Notes: generated from the letters alone by a model not told the origin. 64,000 nucleotides of DNA from Aporrectodea caliginosa (GCA_020284085.1 JACEVL010006447.1:200001-264000), one strand, 5' to 3'. Positions 36,811-51,869 are shown, numbered from the stretch's first letter. Program-made: numbers and translations.

Positions 36811-37059
36811 CTAATAACAATCGATAGATCAATGATAAACCGATGACCGATCGACCACCGATCGATCAGTCGTCTCTGATCCATCCCTCAGTCAGTCTTA
36901 TGATCTAATCGCGTTAAGTCAATAAACCACTCAAGCATTCACTGAGTAAGATTTACTCAGCCAATCAACCAAACAAACGGTCAACGAAAGACCTAAGAAG
37001 ACAACTATTTCGCCTTTCAGCTATAGTCAGTAAATCAGTCAGCCATACAGCCATACAAA

Positions 37060-37630
37060 AATCATTCATTCATTCATTCATTCAGTTATGCATTCATCAT
37101 TCTTTCATTGACTCAATAATGCATTCATTCATTTCAGTCCAGTCAGTCAGTTATTCAGTTAGTCAATCATGCGTTCATTCATTGATGCAGTCAGCCAGGT
37201 AATGTATTGTAAGTACTATTGAATGGATGGTAAAAAAAAAAATTTCCGTTGGAATTTTTGTAAATTAACAAGTCAGACAAACTGGTAAATTGAGCTGAGT
37301 CCATTCATTATATCACTAATCCAGTCAGTCATTCAGTCCGTTAATCGTGTAATGTATATTATGGATGGTAATGTTTTCTAACTGTTGCCGACAAAGTCTG
37401 TTAACGAACAAGTCAATCATATCAATTGGTATATTGGCTTACCAATTCATTTACTCTTTCATTTATTAATTCAGTCAATCATGCATTCAGCTCAGTCATA
37501 TATCACTCATTGAGTCAGTCAGTCAGTCATGTAATGTATATTGTAGATTTTATTGTATTTTAGCTGGTATGAAAAGTTTTTTTCCTAATCAACAAGTCAC
37601 CCAGACTATTCAATATATTGGCTTGTTTGC
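37060..37630. repeat. Degenerate long-period tandem repeat with CATT/CAGT runs
   Basis: Phrases CAGTCAGTCA, CATTCATT, GTAATGTAT and a later AACAAGTCA recur in the same order three times, with GTAATGTAT at about 37199, 37349 and 37530. The period is roughly 150-180 bp and copies are strongly diverged. Confidence 0.6.
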
Positions 37631-39465
37631 ATATTAAACTTTTTTGTTTCCCATTAAAAAAATAATAAAGGAAAATGTGTTTTTGTTGTATTTTATAGTA
37701 GTGTGGCATTTCATGTAATGAAGCACATTGCCATGTAATGTTATGTATTGTAATCTGAAAATGTATGAATCACTTATCCTGGTAGCATACACATGAACAT
37801 TAATTGGGCTCCATGCGGGCTCCATGCGGGCCTCCTATGGAAATCTGGGTCCATTTGGGCATGCTGTTAGGGTAGTATGCGCTGTTGTTGGTTGGATATT
37901 CGTTCCATTTGTATCTTCGTTATTATTTAGGTCTACACTTTGCAAGCATCTGACGAACAACCGGAACAAACAGTAGTCTGACATTTGGTGATACGTTTGC
38001 GTATCGGACTTATTCGTCGTTTTTGTAAAGGGTTTTTTTAGTTTAGAAGGTAGTTTTTCGCAAGTCGCCTTGACCTACGTGACGGCATCAGGCCCATCCT
38101 TAAGTGAGTTCGAGTCTGTATAGCATTAAAAGGGCCGTGTACGTCGCCTTTAACCGGGTTTTTCGTCTCTGCTGGGGATGACACATACGGGTCATTGGAG
38201 TGACCTCAACCGTTAGTCACAGGGGCGCTTCAATCTACTTATAGATACGCGACGAATGTCTCTTATAACAACACCTGACACTGCAACGAATTATCCGGAC
38301 TTGGGTCATCTTCTACCATCGAGTGACTGCTCGGCGACAACGTCATCGTGTGCTGCGAGCGCTGTCACCTGTCGTCTCTCCACTCTGTCGAGGCAAGTGG
38401 CACAAAATACCATCCGTCAACTGTGGACGGGAATCCGTTGGCTGGTTCCACGTGTGTGCGTGGGCCCGACACTGGTGACTCTTTCTAGTTTCCTGTGCAT
38501 TGGTTTGCTACTTGATGTAGTAATCTATTGTTGAATATGACATCAATATAAGCCAGCGCAGAGAAAGCTCTTTTGTTAGATACTTAAAAGTGCGCTATAT
38601 TAAGTGTCCTGATATATATACATCTATAGGCTTCTGTGCACTGGATTGCGCCACTTCATGGCAGTAATTTATCTGATTGTCTGCAGACGACTCACTGGGC
38701 GGTAAAAGGCAAGCACAGCGTGACCTCTCGGACGGCATATCATGCAACAGCATAAATACATGAAGAGACGACTCGAAGAGGAAACGCTTAAGGGTCTCTG
38801 TTGCTTCTCCGTCCTTACATACTGAATTATTAGCATCGGTCGAATCTTCATCTCTCGTCTGCGAAGTCTTCTGCATGAAATTGCAATTATTGATTTATTA
38901 GACCATCGTCGGATTGTTTCATCTGGCCCTTCATTTCGTCCGTAGGCGCTAATGCGTCGCCATTAAATATTCTTTGTGCTTGCTCTGCTAAGCGGAATTC
39001 TTTGCGTCTTACCAACGGCCAACCGACCGACCGCGGACGATGAGGCAGGAGGCAGGAGGACGAGAAAGCCTCGGATAAACCCTTATCCATTTGGTCGACT
39101 ACGAAAACAAGACACACACACACAGGAGGCGCTCCTCGGCCTCCGTCGACATCCGATTAAAAACAGCTCCGAATGTAATATATGAACAAACGCAGAGAAA
39201 CTCACGCGTACAGAGACACATCCTAGCCGACGGACATGTACGGAGAGACAAATGGGCCAAGACATGAAAGCAAGACATTTACACTGAGCAACATGCATGT
39301 GCACAAAGATACAGAGACAGACTTTGAGACATACAGGCAGACACATACTTTTAGTAATTAAGAAACAGGTAAACAAACGGATAATAGACTAAATTATATT
39401 ACGAACGGTAATAACCATAACCATAATGATTATCGCTTCAAGTAACGAAAGTAACGACATATTAA
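37631..39465. other. Intronic sequence; open frame of unknown meaning
   Basis: The plus-strand frame at 38256-38534 ends in a hydrophobic stretch (L-V-T-L-S-S-F-L-C-I-G-L-L-L-D-V-V) but has no recognised domain or splice support. The duplication GGGCTCCATGC occurs near 37805. Otherwise nothing recognised. Confidence 0.4.
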
Positions 39466-39712
39466 CAACAAAGGATACTGGAGCTAACAGAAAGCAGAAG
39501 AAGTGAACCCTTAAGGGGGCTGGCAGGATTACCCAAGCACATAGGAAACCAAAAAGCTGCAACAGGTTATGCACTTTGTTTATAAGAATACAAAGGATAC
39601 TGAAGTTAACAGAAAGCAAAAGAAATGAACCCCTAAGGGACTGTCGTCCGCTGCAGGATTACCCAAGCACATGAGAAAACAACAGGTTATGCGATTTATT
39701 AAGAATAATCGG
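39466..39712. repeat. Tandem duplication of ~120 bp, two copies
   Basis: 'AAAGGATACTG' with AACAGAAAGCA, then AAGTGAACCC/AAATGAACCCC, CAGGATTACCCAAGCACAT and CAACAGGTTATGC recurs in the same order near 39470 and 39593. Confidence 0.75.
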
Positions 39713-41160
39713 TCTTAACTAGCTAACTAACTCTCGAGATAATACATCGTGTGTGACATTCACGTGACCTTACGCAGCCGCTTAAAATCACCTGTTCATC
39801 AGCACAAACATAAATTGGATTGGATTGGTTGTGGACGGTTATATATTGACTTTAAACCGCTGCATCCAGGAATCGAATCTCTAGCCTTTATGAACAATTG
39901 TTAATTTGTTATCATGGCAGATATAGGGTCCAAGAAAAGTCTGTCTGTTTTGTTCGATTGTTCCGGTCGTCGTCCTTTGAATACTATCTGTTGTGGCTGA
40001 TGAACGCAAATGACAAATGATTGATTAGTCGGCCATAGAGAGACAACTCTATCGGCAATCTACTCTCGACGGATTCCTCAGCAGCCTCTCTCTCTCTCTC
40101 TGTCTCTCTCACTCTCTTTGTCTCTCTGTCTCTGTCTCTCTTTCTGGTGCCAGGAAAATGCAGAACTATTGTTTTCCGGTTTTTATTCAGATCTTTCGGA
40201 GAACTAAAGCGAACGAAGAAAGGCCTATGTTGACCAACCGCAACCATAATATTTTCAAAAGAGATTTCCTGTTTGAAGTTATCTATTGCATAATATCTTA
40301 CATCGAGGGAATTATCAGATTTCCATGTTCAATATAATATATTTGTAAGAGGTTTGAAAGAATTATAGTCGATAAATGTCATCAACCATGTATATTCATT
40401 CATTCATTTATAGTCTATTCAAGTATTTATATAGCATCTCTTCAAGGAACTACTCAGAGGTGCTCCCGACTCTAGGTGAGCCCGGTATAATTATATATCT
40501 ACTATTTGATAGAAGGGAAATGGTTTTCTAGATATTCTATTGCTGGAATGTTGATGCTGGGTTTCCCTCCGGCAAACTATTCTTTAACACCCGGGCAAGT
40601 AATGTAATAGATTACCTGTTAGATTACACGCCATTTCCTACAGTAGCCCTCAGAGGCAATGACTGAGGTGGTCTCGGAGTAAGTGCAACTAAGTCTACAG
40701 CATTTGAACTATATTATTACCGCCATATGAGTCTCTAAGTCTTAAATGATAAACACTTGACAACATCATTTGGACAAGCGAGCAACCTCTTCCCGTGTGT
40801 TACATGACCTTAGAGCGAATTATCAATTTCGGCAAGCATCCGCGAAATTTGAATCCCGAGCGTAGAAGTAAGAGCAAACGCGTTACCAATCTTCCATTGA
40901 GTGATTGTAGTAGGCCCACGTAGAGTGCTTAACGAAACGATGATTCCATGGGGGGGGGGAGCCGTTGAAGTTGTCTTTCACTTGAGCCACCTGTGTCAAG
41001 CCCAGTCCTCAGATTACTTTGGAAGAGGTGTATAATAATTAATCGGATACTAATGTGTCTTACGTTTATAGGGAATCGTGTTAACGGTGAATTCGTGGCG
41101 ATCTGCAAATCGTCTGATCGTGTTGGCTGGCGTTTGTCCTACCAATTAGAATTACTATAC
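39713..41160. other. Intronic sequence with CT run and SINE tail
   Basis: A CT-rich run lies at 40086-40142. A minus-strand SINE tail at 40428-40480 ('TTATATAGCATCTCTTCAAG' then GAGGTGCTCCCGAC) keeps a pairing stem with changed bases on both arms. A G-run lies near 40950. Nothing else recognised. Confidence 0.6.
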
Positions 41161-41256
41161 CTCTGACGTAGACGTAGTGTGTTGATGAGCCGAGAATTGT
41201 TGAATATGGACCGCGTATCTCACACGTATAATTGCCACTATCCAACTGAGTTACCT
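41161..41256 (-). CDS. IgSF exon 2: end of first Ig domain
   Basis: A 96-bp exon, too short to be noticed as an open frame. The acceptor TTTATTTTCAG precedes 41256 and the donor GTATAG follows 41161. Its first two bases complete a Glu codon begun in exon 1, so the join reads L-T-I-L-E-V-T-Q-L-D-S-G-N-Y-T-C, the classic E/F-strand region with the D-x-G-x-Y-x-C motif and second cysteine. It continues with a G-strand ending in T-H-Y-V-Y-V-R and joins exon 3 through an Ala codon. Phase (1-1), motif and splice sites agree, so I am confident although the exon is short. N-Y-T is a possible glycosylation site. Confidence 0.88.
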
Positions 41257-41383
41257 CTGAAAATAAACATGAATAAGATTATAACTATAATGTCGGTGAA
41301 AAACAGAGAATTTAGGCCCCTATAGCTATCTATTTGAATTAATTTTTAATTTAAATTCAAATATATATTATATTAAATAGTTA

Positions 41384-41451
41384 TTTTAAGGACAAAAAGG
41401 TCAATTTTAGAGAAAAATCATGGTCTGAAATTGACCTTTTTGTCCTTAAAA
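41384..41451. other. Perfect 24-bp hairpin, 20-nt loop
   Basis: 41384-41407 (starting TTTTAAGGACAAAAAGGTCA) is the exact reverse complement of 41428-41451. It lies about 130 bp from exon 2, in the intron between exons 1 and 2 of the IgSF gene. The length is compatible with a miRNA-type precursor, but the perfectly paired arms are also what a small palindromic element would show. A GACCTTTTTGTCC core makes the arms AT-rich. Confidence 0.85.
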
Positions 41452-41557
41452 AACTTTCGATAACTTTTCAAGTCGAGAAATTTGGTATCCTTGTTTCAAC
41501 AATTATTAGCCCTTATCTGATCATTTTTCTTCGATTTTTGTTAGATTTTGTTTCTTA

Positions 41558-41587
41558 TGACCTTGAAATGACCTTGAATGACCTTGA
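41558..41587. promoter_or_regulatory. Three TGACCTTGA motifs in tandem
   Basis: TGACCTTGA occurs at 41558-41566, 41569-41577 and 41579-41587. The reverse complement TCAAGGTCA is the known extended half-site bound by monomeric nuclear receptors such as the NR5A (Ftz-F1/SF-1) and ERR families. Three copies within 30 bp in an intron could be an enhancer, or simply a short tandem repeat of a mobile element that includes the hairpin just upstream. Confidence 0.5.
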
Positions 41588-41929
41588 ATTTAGTATCTAT
41601 ATTTTATCGAAACATAGCTCTCATCGAGATAAACAAAGAGTTAATAGTTCATCCAAATTGGACTCCTTGTTAATTTTTTGTGATAAAAAGAGTAAATCGA
41701 CAATGGACCCAAGTTCCAAGACAAAAGCATGGGCGCCTTCAGTCCTGGGAGTTTAAGTAGGGTATGTTCGGGGGCTTTGAGGGACCTCAGAAATAACATT
41801 TTAAAATTCTGTATAAAAATATTTATAGACAATAGGTCTATATAAATAGAATAAATGGTAAAAATAGGGAATGGTTGGTTTCTGCAATGTGTCGTTTTTC
41901 TGGACACACCTACAATACTCAGATTTCGT

Positions 41930-42040
41930 GTCTATAAATACACCGACGACGTCCATCTTTACTTTCTTCCAATTCTGTCGTCTGTCTTAAGTCAGTGATC
42001 ACGATGAACTGGATCAATAAAAATGATTGATTGATTGATG
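41930..42040 (+). mobile_element. LINE 3' end with GATT tail
   Basis: AATAAA at about 42016 is followed within a few bases by three GATT repeats, as in the LINE end at 5165-5325. The upstream 80 bp has no recognised coding sequence. Confidence 0.5.
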
Positions 42041-43242
42041 TTTCCTCCTGATGCTGATGCTTAACGGTGATAATAATGAACACTATGACGACGACCAATA
42101 TGATGATGACGATAGCGATTATGAAACATGTGCACATTAGTTCGTCTGCACTTGATCACCCGCTGTGTATTCCTGGTCACGTCCATAGATGAGGCGCCGT
42201 GAAGCAGTTGACTGAATAATTATGGCTTCGTTATGTTTTCCATCTGCTTTTTGCATCAGACCTTGAAGTATTTTCTACGACTGGAGACGATGATGGCTAA
42301 TATTCCCATCCAAATGCTGTGTGCTCTGTGCAGCTGTGCAGTTCCTATGGTATCCACTCTATTCTGTCATTGTTCACGTAAAGGAAATTATTAAATCAAT
42401 TCGGCGTTTCTTAGAGAAAACCATTATCTCAGGACTGATTGCAATTTGGTCCTATTTTCAAACAATCTAGCAACTTGTTACACGTCTTTCATAATAATTG
42501 TTGCAGGTTCACTGCCATGATGTTTCTAAGAAGAATCTGTCACTGACCGTTCCATGATGTAAAATACTGTAGGCCCTATCCTATGCGAAATATTTCTGAT
42601 TAAATACTGCCGGGAATGAGAGCCAGAGAGCGAGCGAGTGTTTGCTCAAAGTGTATGTTTAAGCCCTATTAGTCTTTTGATTGACGTAAATGACGCTTCA
42701 CAGATGCAGTGAAGATTAGCGTTAATGTTACCCGCTGCAGCACTTGAAATACTGGACAAAATGGAACCAGTCCATGCCAACGGATAAAGCCAGAAAGACG
42801 TAACTGTTAAACTTCGCAAATAACTGAACACACAGCAGTCGTATAACCAGAGATTCGACTGCTTCTTCACTGCATCTTCAAGCAGGCTGTTGCTGTTGGT
42901 GTCTGGTTTCAACCATTGGAGAACGATGTTAGTAGACATCAAACAACCCGACCAATCAGATTAGTCCGATTTTCCTCAGATCTGCCGCATTTGCTTCCTT
43001 ACGATAGTCTCTCTCTATGCAAGAATGTTCTTTCCAATCGATGCAATTAGATTCTCGGATGTCGAGGAACAGACAACATGGACTAACAATAGCACTCTGC
43101 TGCCTGTCTCACTCTCGTATTTAAAGACACCTTCCAAATTAACAATCAAAACAGCCATCTTAAAGGAGGAATCTTTGCGCTGTTCTTTTCCGGGATTAGA
43201 AACCACAAAAATACCATACAATATCAGCAACAACAGCTGCAA
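42041..43242. other. Intronic sequence, nothing recognised
   Basis: No exon or repeat that I can support. Confidence 0.5.
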
Positions 43243-45735
<2,493 letters not shown>

Positions 45736-46773
45736 ATCCTAAGACATCGTTTTCATATCCGTCGTGTGTCGTCGGTGACATTGCCCATCTTTACTGGCTT
45801 CCACCGCAGGCACCGCATCTTATGCTGGCCTTCTTCATCTTGTCCAACTGTCATGTGCCCCCAACATCGCTCTCTTAGAACAATGAGTAACTGAACCTGG
45901 TGCTTCATTCCCAGAATGAACCGTCTCCCATAAGCAGTGTGTCTGGGACCACCCCTCATTCGAAACGACGACCTGGCAGCTTTATAGTCTTCAATAGCAA
46001 AGGCTGAAGGCAATCGCATCACCTCATGCTAGTGATTGGCTCCATGCATGCGCTCTTCATGAATAAGCGCTTGTGGATTGAAGCTCGATGATGAGACAGT
46101 CCATAAGGCAAGAGGCCTGCGCCTTGGGCTGAAATATGTGCTCCGCAAAATACCTTTGTGGAGAGACTACCCAAGACGACGGCTGACACTGCTAGTCGTG
46201 TTGCCTTTGACTTGATTGGAATGCCAGACACGCCGTATTAAATGATATCATCTGCCAAAGACGGTTTCCCTGCTACAAAGGAGCCAACTGGTCTGATGGG
46301 AGACGTCTGGAAGGCGTGACGCTCTTCCCGTGTGAGAGTGGCATATGCCTTTCCAGGGACGTCACTGCTATCGACACCCTGACAGGTCACCGGGTCACGG
46401 GTATTGCTGCAGCATCAGCTGCATCTGATTAGAGAGTCTGTTGATAGCCTGCAGCTGATAGAAACATATATAAATACACTGCTAGTTTGTCATCGTACTG
46501 ATTTGTGCCATTGGCCTTCGAAAAGTTGGGCTCCATAAATGAAGAATGCCTTGCTGTAATCAACCTCCTTGACGACCACTTTGATCATGTATTAAGAGGA
46601 AATAAGATGTCTAGTATAATCTATCAGCTCTCATCTATGAACATCAAGTCCTTCCATGAAGTCGCTTTTGCAGCGCCTTTTTCACCAATACAGACTATCC
46701 ATTTCAGAACAACGCTCCCCTAATTGTTGTCATCCTTATGGTCATCTTGAGCTGTCAACAGGACACTCAAGCA
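45736..46773. other. Intronic sequence, nothing firmly recognised
   Basis: Open frames at 45753-46022 (-) and 46505-46723 (+) lack a recognised domain. Because a LINE fragment follows at 46774, part of this may be decayed LINE sequence. Confidence 0.4.
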
Positions 46774-46871
46774 TCATCATATCACTCCCATCCTTAATTC
46801 ACTCCACTGGCTGAACATCCCTGAGCGCATCCACTTCAAAGTCCTATCACAACAATACTCCCATCTACAAA
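46774..46871 (+). pseudogene. CR1/L2 LINE reverse-transcriptase fragment
   Basis: One frame reads H-H-I-T-P-I-L-N-S-L-H-W-L, then N-I-P-E-R-I-H-F-K-V-L. This is the reverse-transcriptase C-terminal motif HITPVLxxLHWLPVxxRIxFKVL of CR1/L2 LINEs. It is a short relic cut off by the GTA/GCA repeat that follows and has no catalytic motif. Confidence 0.85.
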
Positions 46872-46873
46872 GT

Positions 46874-46894
46874 AGTAGTAGTAGTAGTAGTGGT

Positions 46895-46950
<56 letters not shown>

Positions 46951-46957
46951 TAGTAGT

Positions 46958-46992
<35 letters not shown>

Positions 46993-47024
46993 CAACAACA
47001 ATGATAATCATCATCATCATCAAT
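46874..47024. repeat. Alternating GTA, GCA, ACA and ATC trinucleotide runs
   Basis: Trinucleotide blocks switch in order: GTA, GCA, GTA, GCA, ACA, then ATC. Homopeptide frames on both strands are artefacts. The array lies about 100 bp downstream of exon 1 in gene orientation. Confidence 0.95.
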
Positions 47025-47128
47025 ACCTTCCTCAGAATCATGAAAACTACAAAAGCATGTAACTGCTTAACTACAAACATAATAGTTTCCACTCTAAGAT
47101 CCGTTGAACTGTTGTTGTCGTTACTCAC

Positions 47129-47386
47129 CGAGAATCGTCAGTTCGAACTTGTATCGTGGGTCTTGAGCCGTGAATGCGGCTTCGAACCGGTTGCTGGCGG
47201 CAAACGGTTCGTTGATGTTTCCCATCATGTTCATCGTCGTCTCCTCGCCTCGCTGCACCTTCCGCCAAACAACCGGGTATTCGAAGAGATTGTAGTAGTC
47301 GGCGTGAAAGTTACACTCGAGCACCAGTGGCTCTCCTTCATTCAGAATATGGACCTGACCCTCGGTCATCATCGCCAGGAAATACC
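47129..47386 (-). CDS. IgSF exon 1 (first seen): V-like Ig domain, N-terminal part
   Basis: The acceptor ATATTGTAG precedes 47386 and the donor GTGAGT follows 47129; the exon is 258 bp, phase 1-1. The frame gives F-L-A-M-M-T-E-G-Q-V-H-I-L, then the B-strand cysteine in E-P-L-V-L-E-C-N-F, the C-strand tryptophan in P-V-V-W-R-K-V, and an E-strand R-Y-K-F-E-L-T-I-L that continues in exon 2. Spacing and the long loop between Trp and the E strand fit a V-set domain. Hydrophobic Y-F-L-A-M-M at the start could be the end of a signal peptide whose beginning is in an unseen upstream exon. No start codon is claimed here. Confidence 0.87.
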
Positions 47387-48519
47387 CTACAATATGCATA
47401 ATCATTATCTTCGGATTTAATCAAAGTCCAAAAAGCCAAGTCATATGGACATCAGAATATATTTAAAGCTCTTGTTCAGTTCAAAAGGAAAATCAGTGAT
47501 AACTCCGCCACTACTTGCAACGGAGGTGACGAGTATACGGTGAGCATCCAACTGATGAGGCAGTGCCAGTCCCAAGCCTGGATAAAGAAGGAGGGCGACG
47601 CTAATGGTCTCTGTTATCACACAGTGTCGTCAAACTGAAACTACTACTCCTAAATCAGTGATACAGGTATTGTCAGGTTCGGTTAAAAGTCGAGATACAA
47701 AGGATATAAGTTAAGCAGACGGCTACTGTACAGTGGATGTTCTTTTGAAACTGGAGCAAAGGGAAGCTAAGGAGAGGAGGGAGAGGAGGCGGACCCATGA
47801 TTGGACTTTTTAAAAGCACAGTTATTGCCACTGGATCGTCAACGTGTCTCTAGCGCACAGTAGCAGCACATCCACAGAACATGCGACCAGACTATAAACC
47901 GACACTAAAGGAACTGACGCAGCAGCAAGCAACGACTGTTACGAACGAACTTAATTAGGTCGAGATAAGGTAAGTTGGTTTTACAGACAAATTGTTGTGT
48001 ATGTTCAGCGACTGGGAGCTTTAGCATCACATCACATTGTACTGCATAACATTGCATTACTTAACATTGTGCATTGCAGATGTCCCTTTCGTTTGTGATG
48101 GATTGATTGTCGTAAGATCAAATGGATGCAAACAACGAAAGCAACGAGTATACGGTGAACATCCGATTGATGAAAGCCGCTGCTCGCCTCCTAATTGACA
48201 CGACGACGCTCAGAGTAGTCTATCCAGCACATCAGAGACTCTGAATCTTTGGCAATGTAATTAATGCAAACTCATGCTAATCGATTTTATGTCCTCATGT
48301 TATGGAGTCTGTCCGAACCCATTGAACCGTCTTTCTCCGTCTTCTCCTCTTTCCTTTCCCATCCACCTCTTCCTCCTTCCATTCTCCTCCCTGTCCCTTT
48401 GTTCAGTCCTTTAGTTCTTCCTCCTTCGAGAATTCCTATGTTAACTGAAAGACAGCGTCGCTGCTTCTCGCCTTCTCAGAATCCAATTACTATTGAAATT
48501 ACATTCAACTGCTCTGAAT
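47387..48519. other. No exon recognised
   Basis: I looked for a signal-peptide exon on the minus strand with a phase-1 donor and did not find one. A CT-rich tract lies at about 48330-48430. A GTAAGT on the plus strand at 47967-47972 has no coding context. Confidence 0.45.
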
Positions 48520-48860
48520 AATCTCCGTGAGGTAATGTAAACTCCATGAGGTAAAGTAAGGTAATATGCACGGTACAGTAATCTCTGTGAGGTAAGATAA
48601 AGTACAAATACAATACAATACAATACAATACAATACAATAAAGTAACTCTGTGAGGTAACGAAGTAACCTCTATAAGGTAAGGCAAAGAAACCTCTATGA
48701 GGTAAAGTAAAGTAATCTCTATGAAGAAAGGTAAAGTAATCGCCAAGACGTAAGGTAACTCTGTGAGGTAAGGTAAACCAATCTCTATAAGGTAAGTTAA
48801 AGCAATGTGTATGAGGTATACGGTTAAGTAACCCCCATGAGGTAAGGTAACATAAGATTC
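48520..48860. repeat. Degenerate ~22-bp tandem repeat
   Basis: Variants of CTCTGTGAGGTAAGGTAAAG recur about a dozen times with many substitutions and indels, with an AATAC pentanucleotide run (ACAAT units) at about 48606-48641 embedded. The hydrophobic minus-strand frame across it is repeat-derived. Confidence 0.85.
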
Positions 48861-50955
48861 AATGACTACACGCCTCCAACCAGCAACTGTTTTCATATGC
48901 ATTGCTATGGCGGTTGAAAGATAATTCAGCTGAAGTTCACACTAAAGTGACAGCTTTTCTATGCAAGTAAATGTAATAGTGTGGGTTACATGTCTAGAAA
49001 ACGAACTACCAATTTGACAAGTCACGTTATTAAGTCCGAAATCTCAACTCAAAGGTGTATTCGTACCGGTAATCTGTCAACTAGCTGTGGTGGTTGTAGC
49101 CTATATAAATTTCGCCAATTACATTGTATAATTAAATAAAGGCCTAACCATGTATAAGCTTCTGCTTTTGTAGGGCTCCGAATGTACTCTAATGCGTTAT
49201 ATGTTGGCTATTGATATGTGATCAGTAGTACAATAAAGAAGAAGTGTATAATATTACTAATCATCAGTGTGTTCTGTCTGTTCATTTCAACCGAGTTTCT
49301 TTCAGTTCTGTTCTGTTTTGCTTTTATTCTGATGTGAGTCATGAGCTGCTTCTGGAACGCAAGGCAATCTCTTGAGATGCAATCGCTATTTTGGCCGCAG
49401 CAGAAGATAGCAGTGAGTTGAAACCCAACTGAGATGGTTCAATGTCTCCTCGGTCATATTCGACTGGGGAAATGTGCTGTTGTCATTTTTGGATCAATCC
49501 TTTGCGTCTCATGCCAAATAAGGCTAATAAGAAATGAAGCCAAGAATCTTACCGGCTCTGGTCAATGTCTCAACATGAACTGAACGCTCCTCTTGGCGAT
49601 GCCAGACCTAAGAAAGCTATACTCTTCTATCGACCATTCTGTCATCAGCTTGTCTGTTGTAATTCCTGCTATCTGCATACGCTATTGACCATTCTGAAAG
49701 TCCAGTTTTATTCATTCTATTGCTATCGAATCAATGTTGACAAGCTGGTCAAGGCTGAAAAAAGGTTTCGCCACATATTTCCACTCAGCTCGGTTGCCTT
49801 GAGGTTGCGTTCTTGTTTCAGCTTAACGACCTTGAGGTCACCGCATTTGAAACTGGTGATGACTCATGTAGTCATCCAAACCTAGTTTGACTACAGATTA
49901 ACCATTCAGGCCAGCGCAGGCAGATCTTTTCTAAGTAAAGTAAAGCTCACTCAAATGATCCATAATAGAAGGTTTGGGAAGCGCTCATTTCCCGATTTTA
50001 TGAGGCAATTAAAAGGAGCTATATTGAGGTGCATACATACAAACTATACAACTGATTAAAGAGCACATTTAATGGTCGAGCCCTATCTTTTCCTCCAGCA
50101 TTTCCACTAGTGATCTGTGATTCTGAATTTGGAAAGCCAAATCGATATCTTTAGTTATCACAGCGCTATTAGGAATTAGCTGTTGTAGTCACTATATTAT
50201 TAAGGTTGGATGTTCAGTTGGAAAAGCGTTGACATTTATCTGTGGTCGAAATACCGCAACTTCATCCGCCATTGACAATTTAGTTGTTGTCAAAAAATGC
50301 GATTCATACATGGTTACTAGTTTGGTTTTTAGTATGCTCGACATAGTCAGTAAGTGGTAGAAATATCCTACAGTCGTAGGATCGCGTCTTTAGGGATTGC
50401 TATTTGCAGAAACACGCAATAGGTATTATAGCCTACATGTAGCGTACTATCTCAACTGTGCACTTGCGAATGCCTCTTCGTCTGAAACGATGGCCATCTT
50501 CCAACTGGTTGTTGCTTATTATTTGTATTTTGGAATCTAATAATGGACCTAATGAAATCTATTTCGTCGTTATCGTAAGACATAAAGATCATGTTGATGA
50601 CGGCTTTAAGCTAAATCGACCACAATGAAAGTCTGAAGATATTAGAGAGCCAGGTCAAAATCCAACAAATCAAGCAATCAGAAGTCAAGCTACGGTGGAT
50701 TGGAAAACTGAAACAGATTTGTTTCAAGCTTTGTTCTGAACGGTACCAGGAATCAACTGTGCAGTAAGTTTCAGAGCTTCAGAGCAATCACCAGAAACTC
50801 TGTTTTTGTGCGAGGCACAACGAGAGTCAGGGTATTCTTTGATCAAGTACAAGATTTGATAACATGAGGGTGTGGGCAAAAGCTCAAATAAGCAGGCTGA
50901 TTTGAATGCAATGAATTGTGAACTATAAGACTTTGATGTATCGTATCGTATCGTA
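48861..50955. other. Nothing recognised
   Basis: No domain, RNA or repeat that I can support. The frame at 49565-49885 (+) has no known motif. Confidence 0.45.
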
Positions 50956-51330
50956 CCGTATCCATAGATTTATATAGCGCCTCTCTCAGAATAACAGCAC
51001 GAAAAACCGGGAAAAGAAACGTCTTTGTGATGTGAGAGATATTTACATGTTACAATGTTTGGAAGTAAGAGAGGAATGTTTGAACGTAAAAGTTATTGAG
51101 ATGTTAGGAATGCTTGAATGTCAGTAATATTAGGCGTTGAGTCTTTCAATGTAAGAGACGTTGGGATGCTAAATTTATAGATATGTTACAGATGTTGTTA
51201 TGAATTATTAGGCTTTTAGATATTCGGATACTTTAAACTTGGGGATGTTAAGCATCTAGGAATATTAGATAATTTTATGTTGGATTTTAGGAGTGTCAAA
51301 TATCAGGATCTTGTAGCATTTGTCTTCAAT
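50956..51330. repeat. SINE-tail fragment then degenerate GATGTTA-type repeat
   Basis: ATCGTATCGTACCGTATC and 'TTTATATAGCGCCTCTCTCA' at 50940-50990 start a minus-strand SINE tail. 51040-51330 is a loose repeat of GATGTTAGGAATG-like phrases. Confidence 0.5.
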
Positions 51331-51869
51331 GTTTAAATGATAGGAAGAGTCAATTATCAATGGATAGGCTAATGGAATGAAATGGTTTTTTTTAGTTCAA
51401 GCATGCATGGTAACGATATCTGAATTTAAGGGATGTTATGATATTATTATTGCTGAGAATATTAGGATTTTGAGATGTGCCGGGTGTCAGAATGAATGTA
51501 TGCATATTTTGTTTAGTCTGAACAATGGTCAATTTGTTTCATTCGAAACAAATGTGCAACAATACATATTTTCTTTGTGAGTATTCCTTGCATAGACTTG
51601 CCTTTAATGAGACATGGCGTCAGTCTGGTGATAGACCGGCGGCGTTCATTTCTCATCTGACAGCCATAGTCTTCTCTATGCTGAATAAGGAAGCCTGTTT
51701 GCAGCGGCGCAGGTGAAGAATTTGCTTTTCTTTTCAGGTCATATGACGCCCGAAGGCAGAAAGAAACTGCATTAGGTCCCTGTGCTTGTTTCTGTACCAG
51801 GATCATTTGAGGTTCTGGCTGCTACTCTTATTTCTGGCAACAAAATTCATTCATTTCATTTTCATTTCA
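51331..51869. other. Nothing recognised
   Basis: Overlapping short frames on both strands show no domain. Confidence 0.45.

Noticed and set aside
36551..36814. Plus-strand open frame opposite IgSF exon 3
   Set aside because: Antisense shadow of a GC-rich coding exon.
48441..48902. 153-codon hydrophobic minus-strand frame resembling a membrane protein
   Set aside because: The hydrophobic pattern comes from a degenerate 22-bp tandem repeat and an AATAC run.
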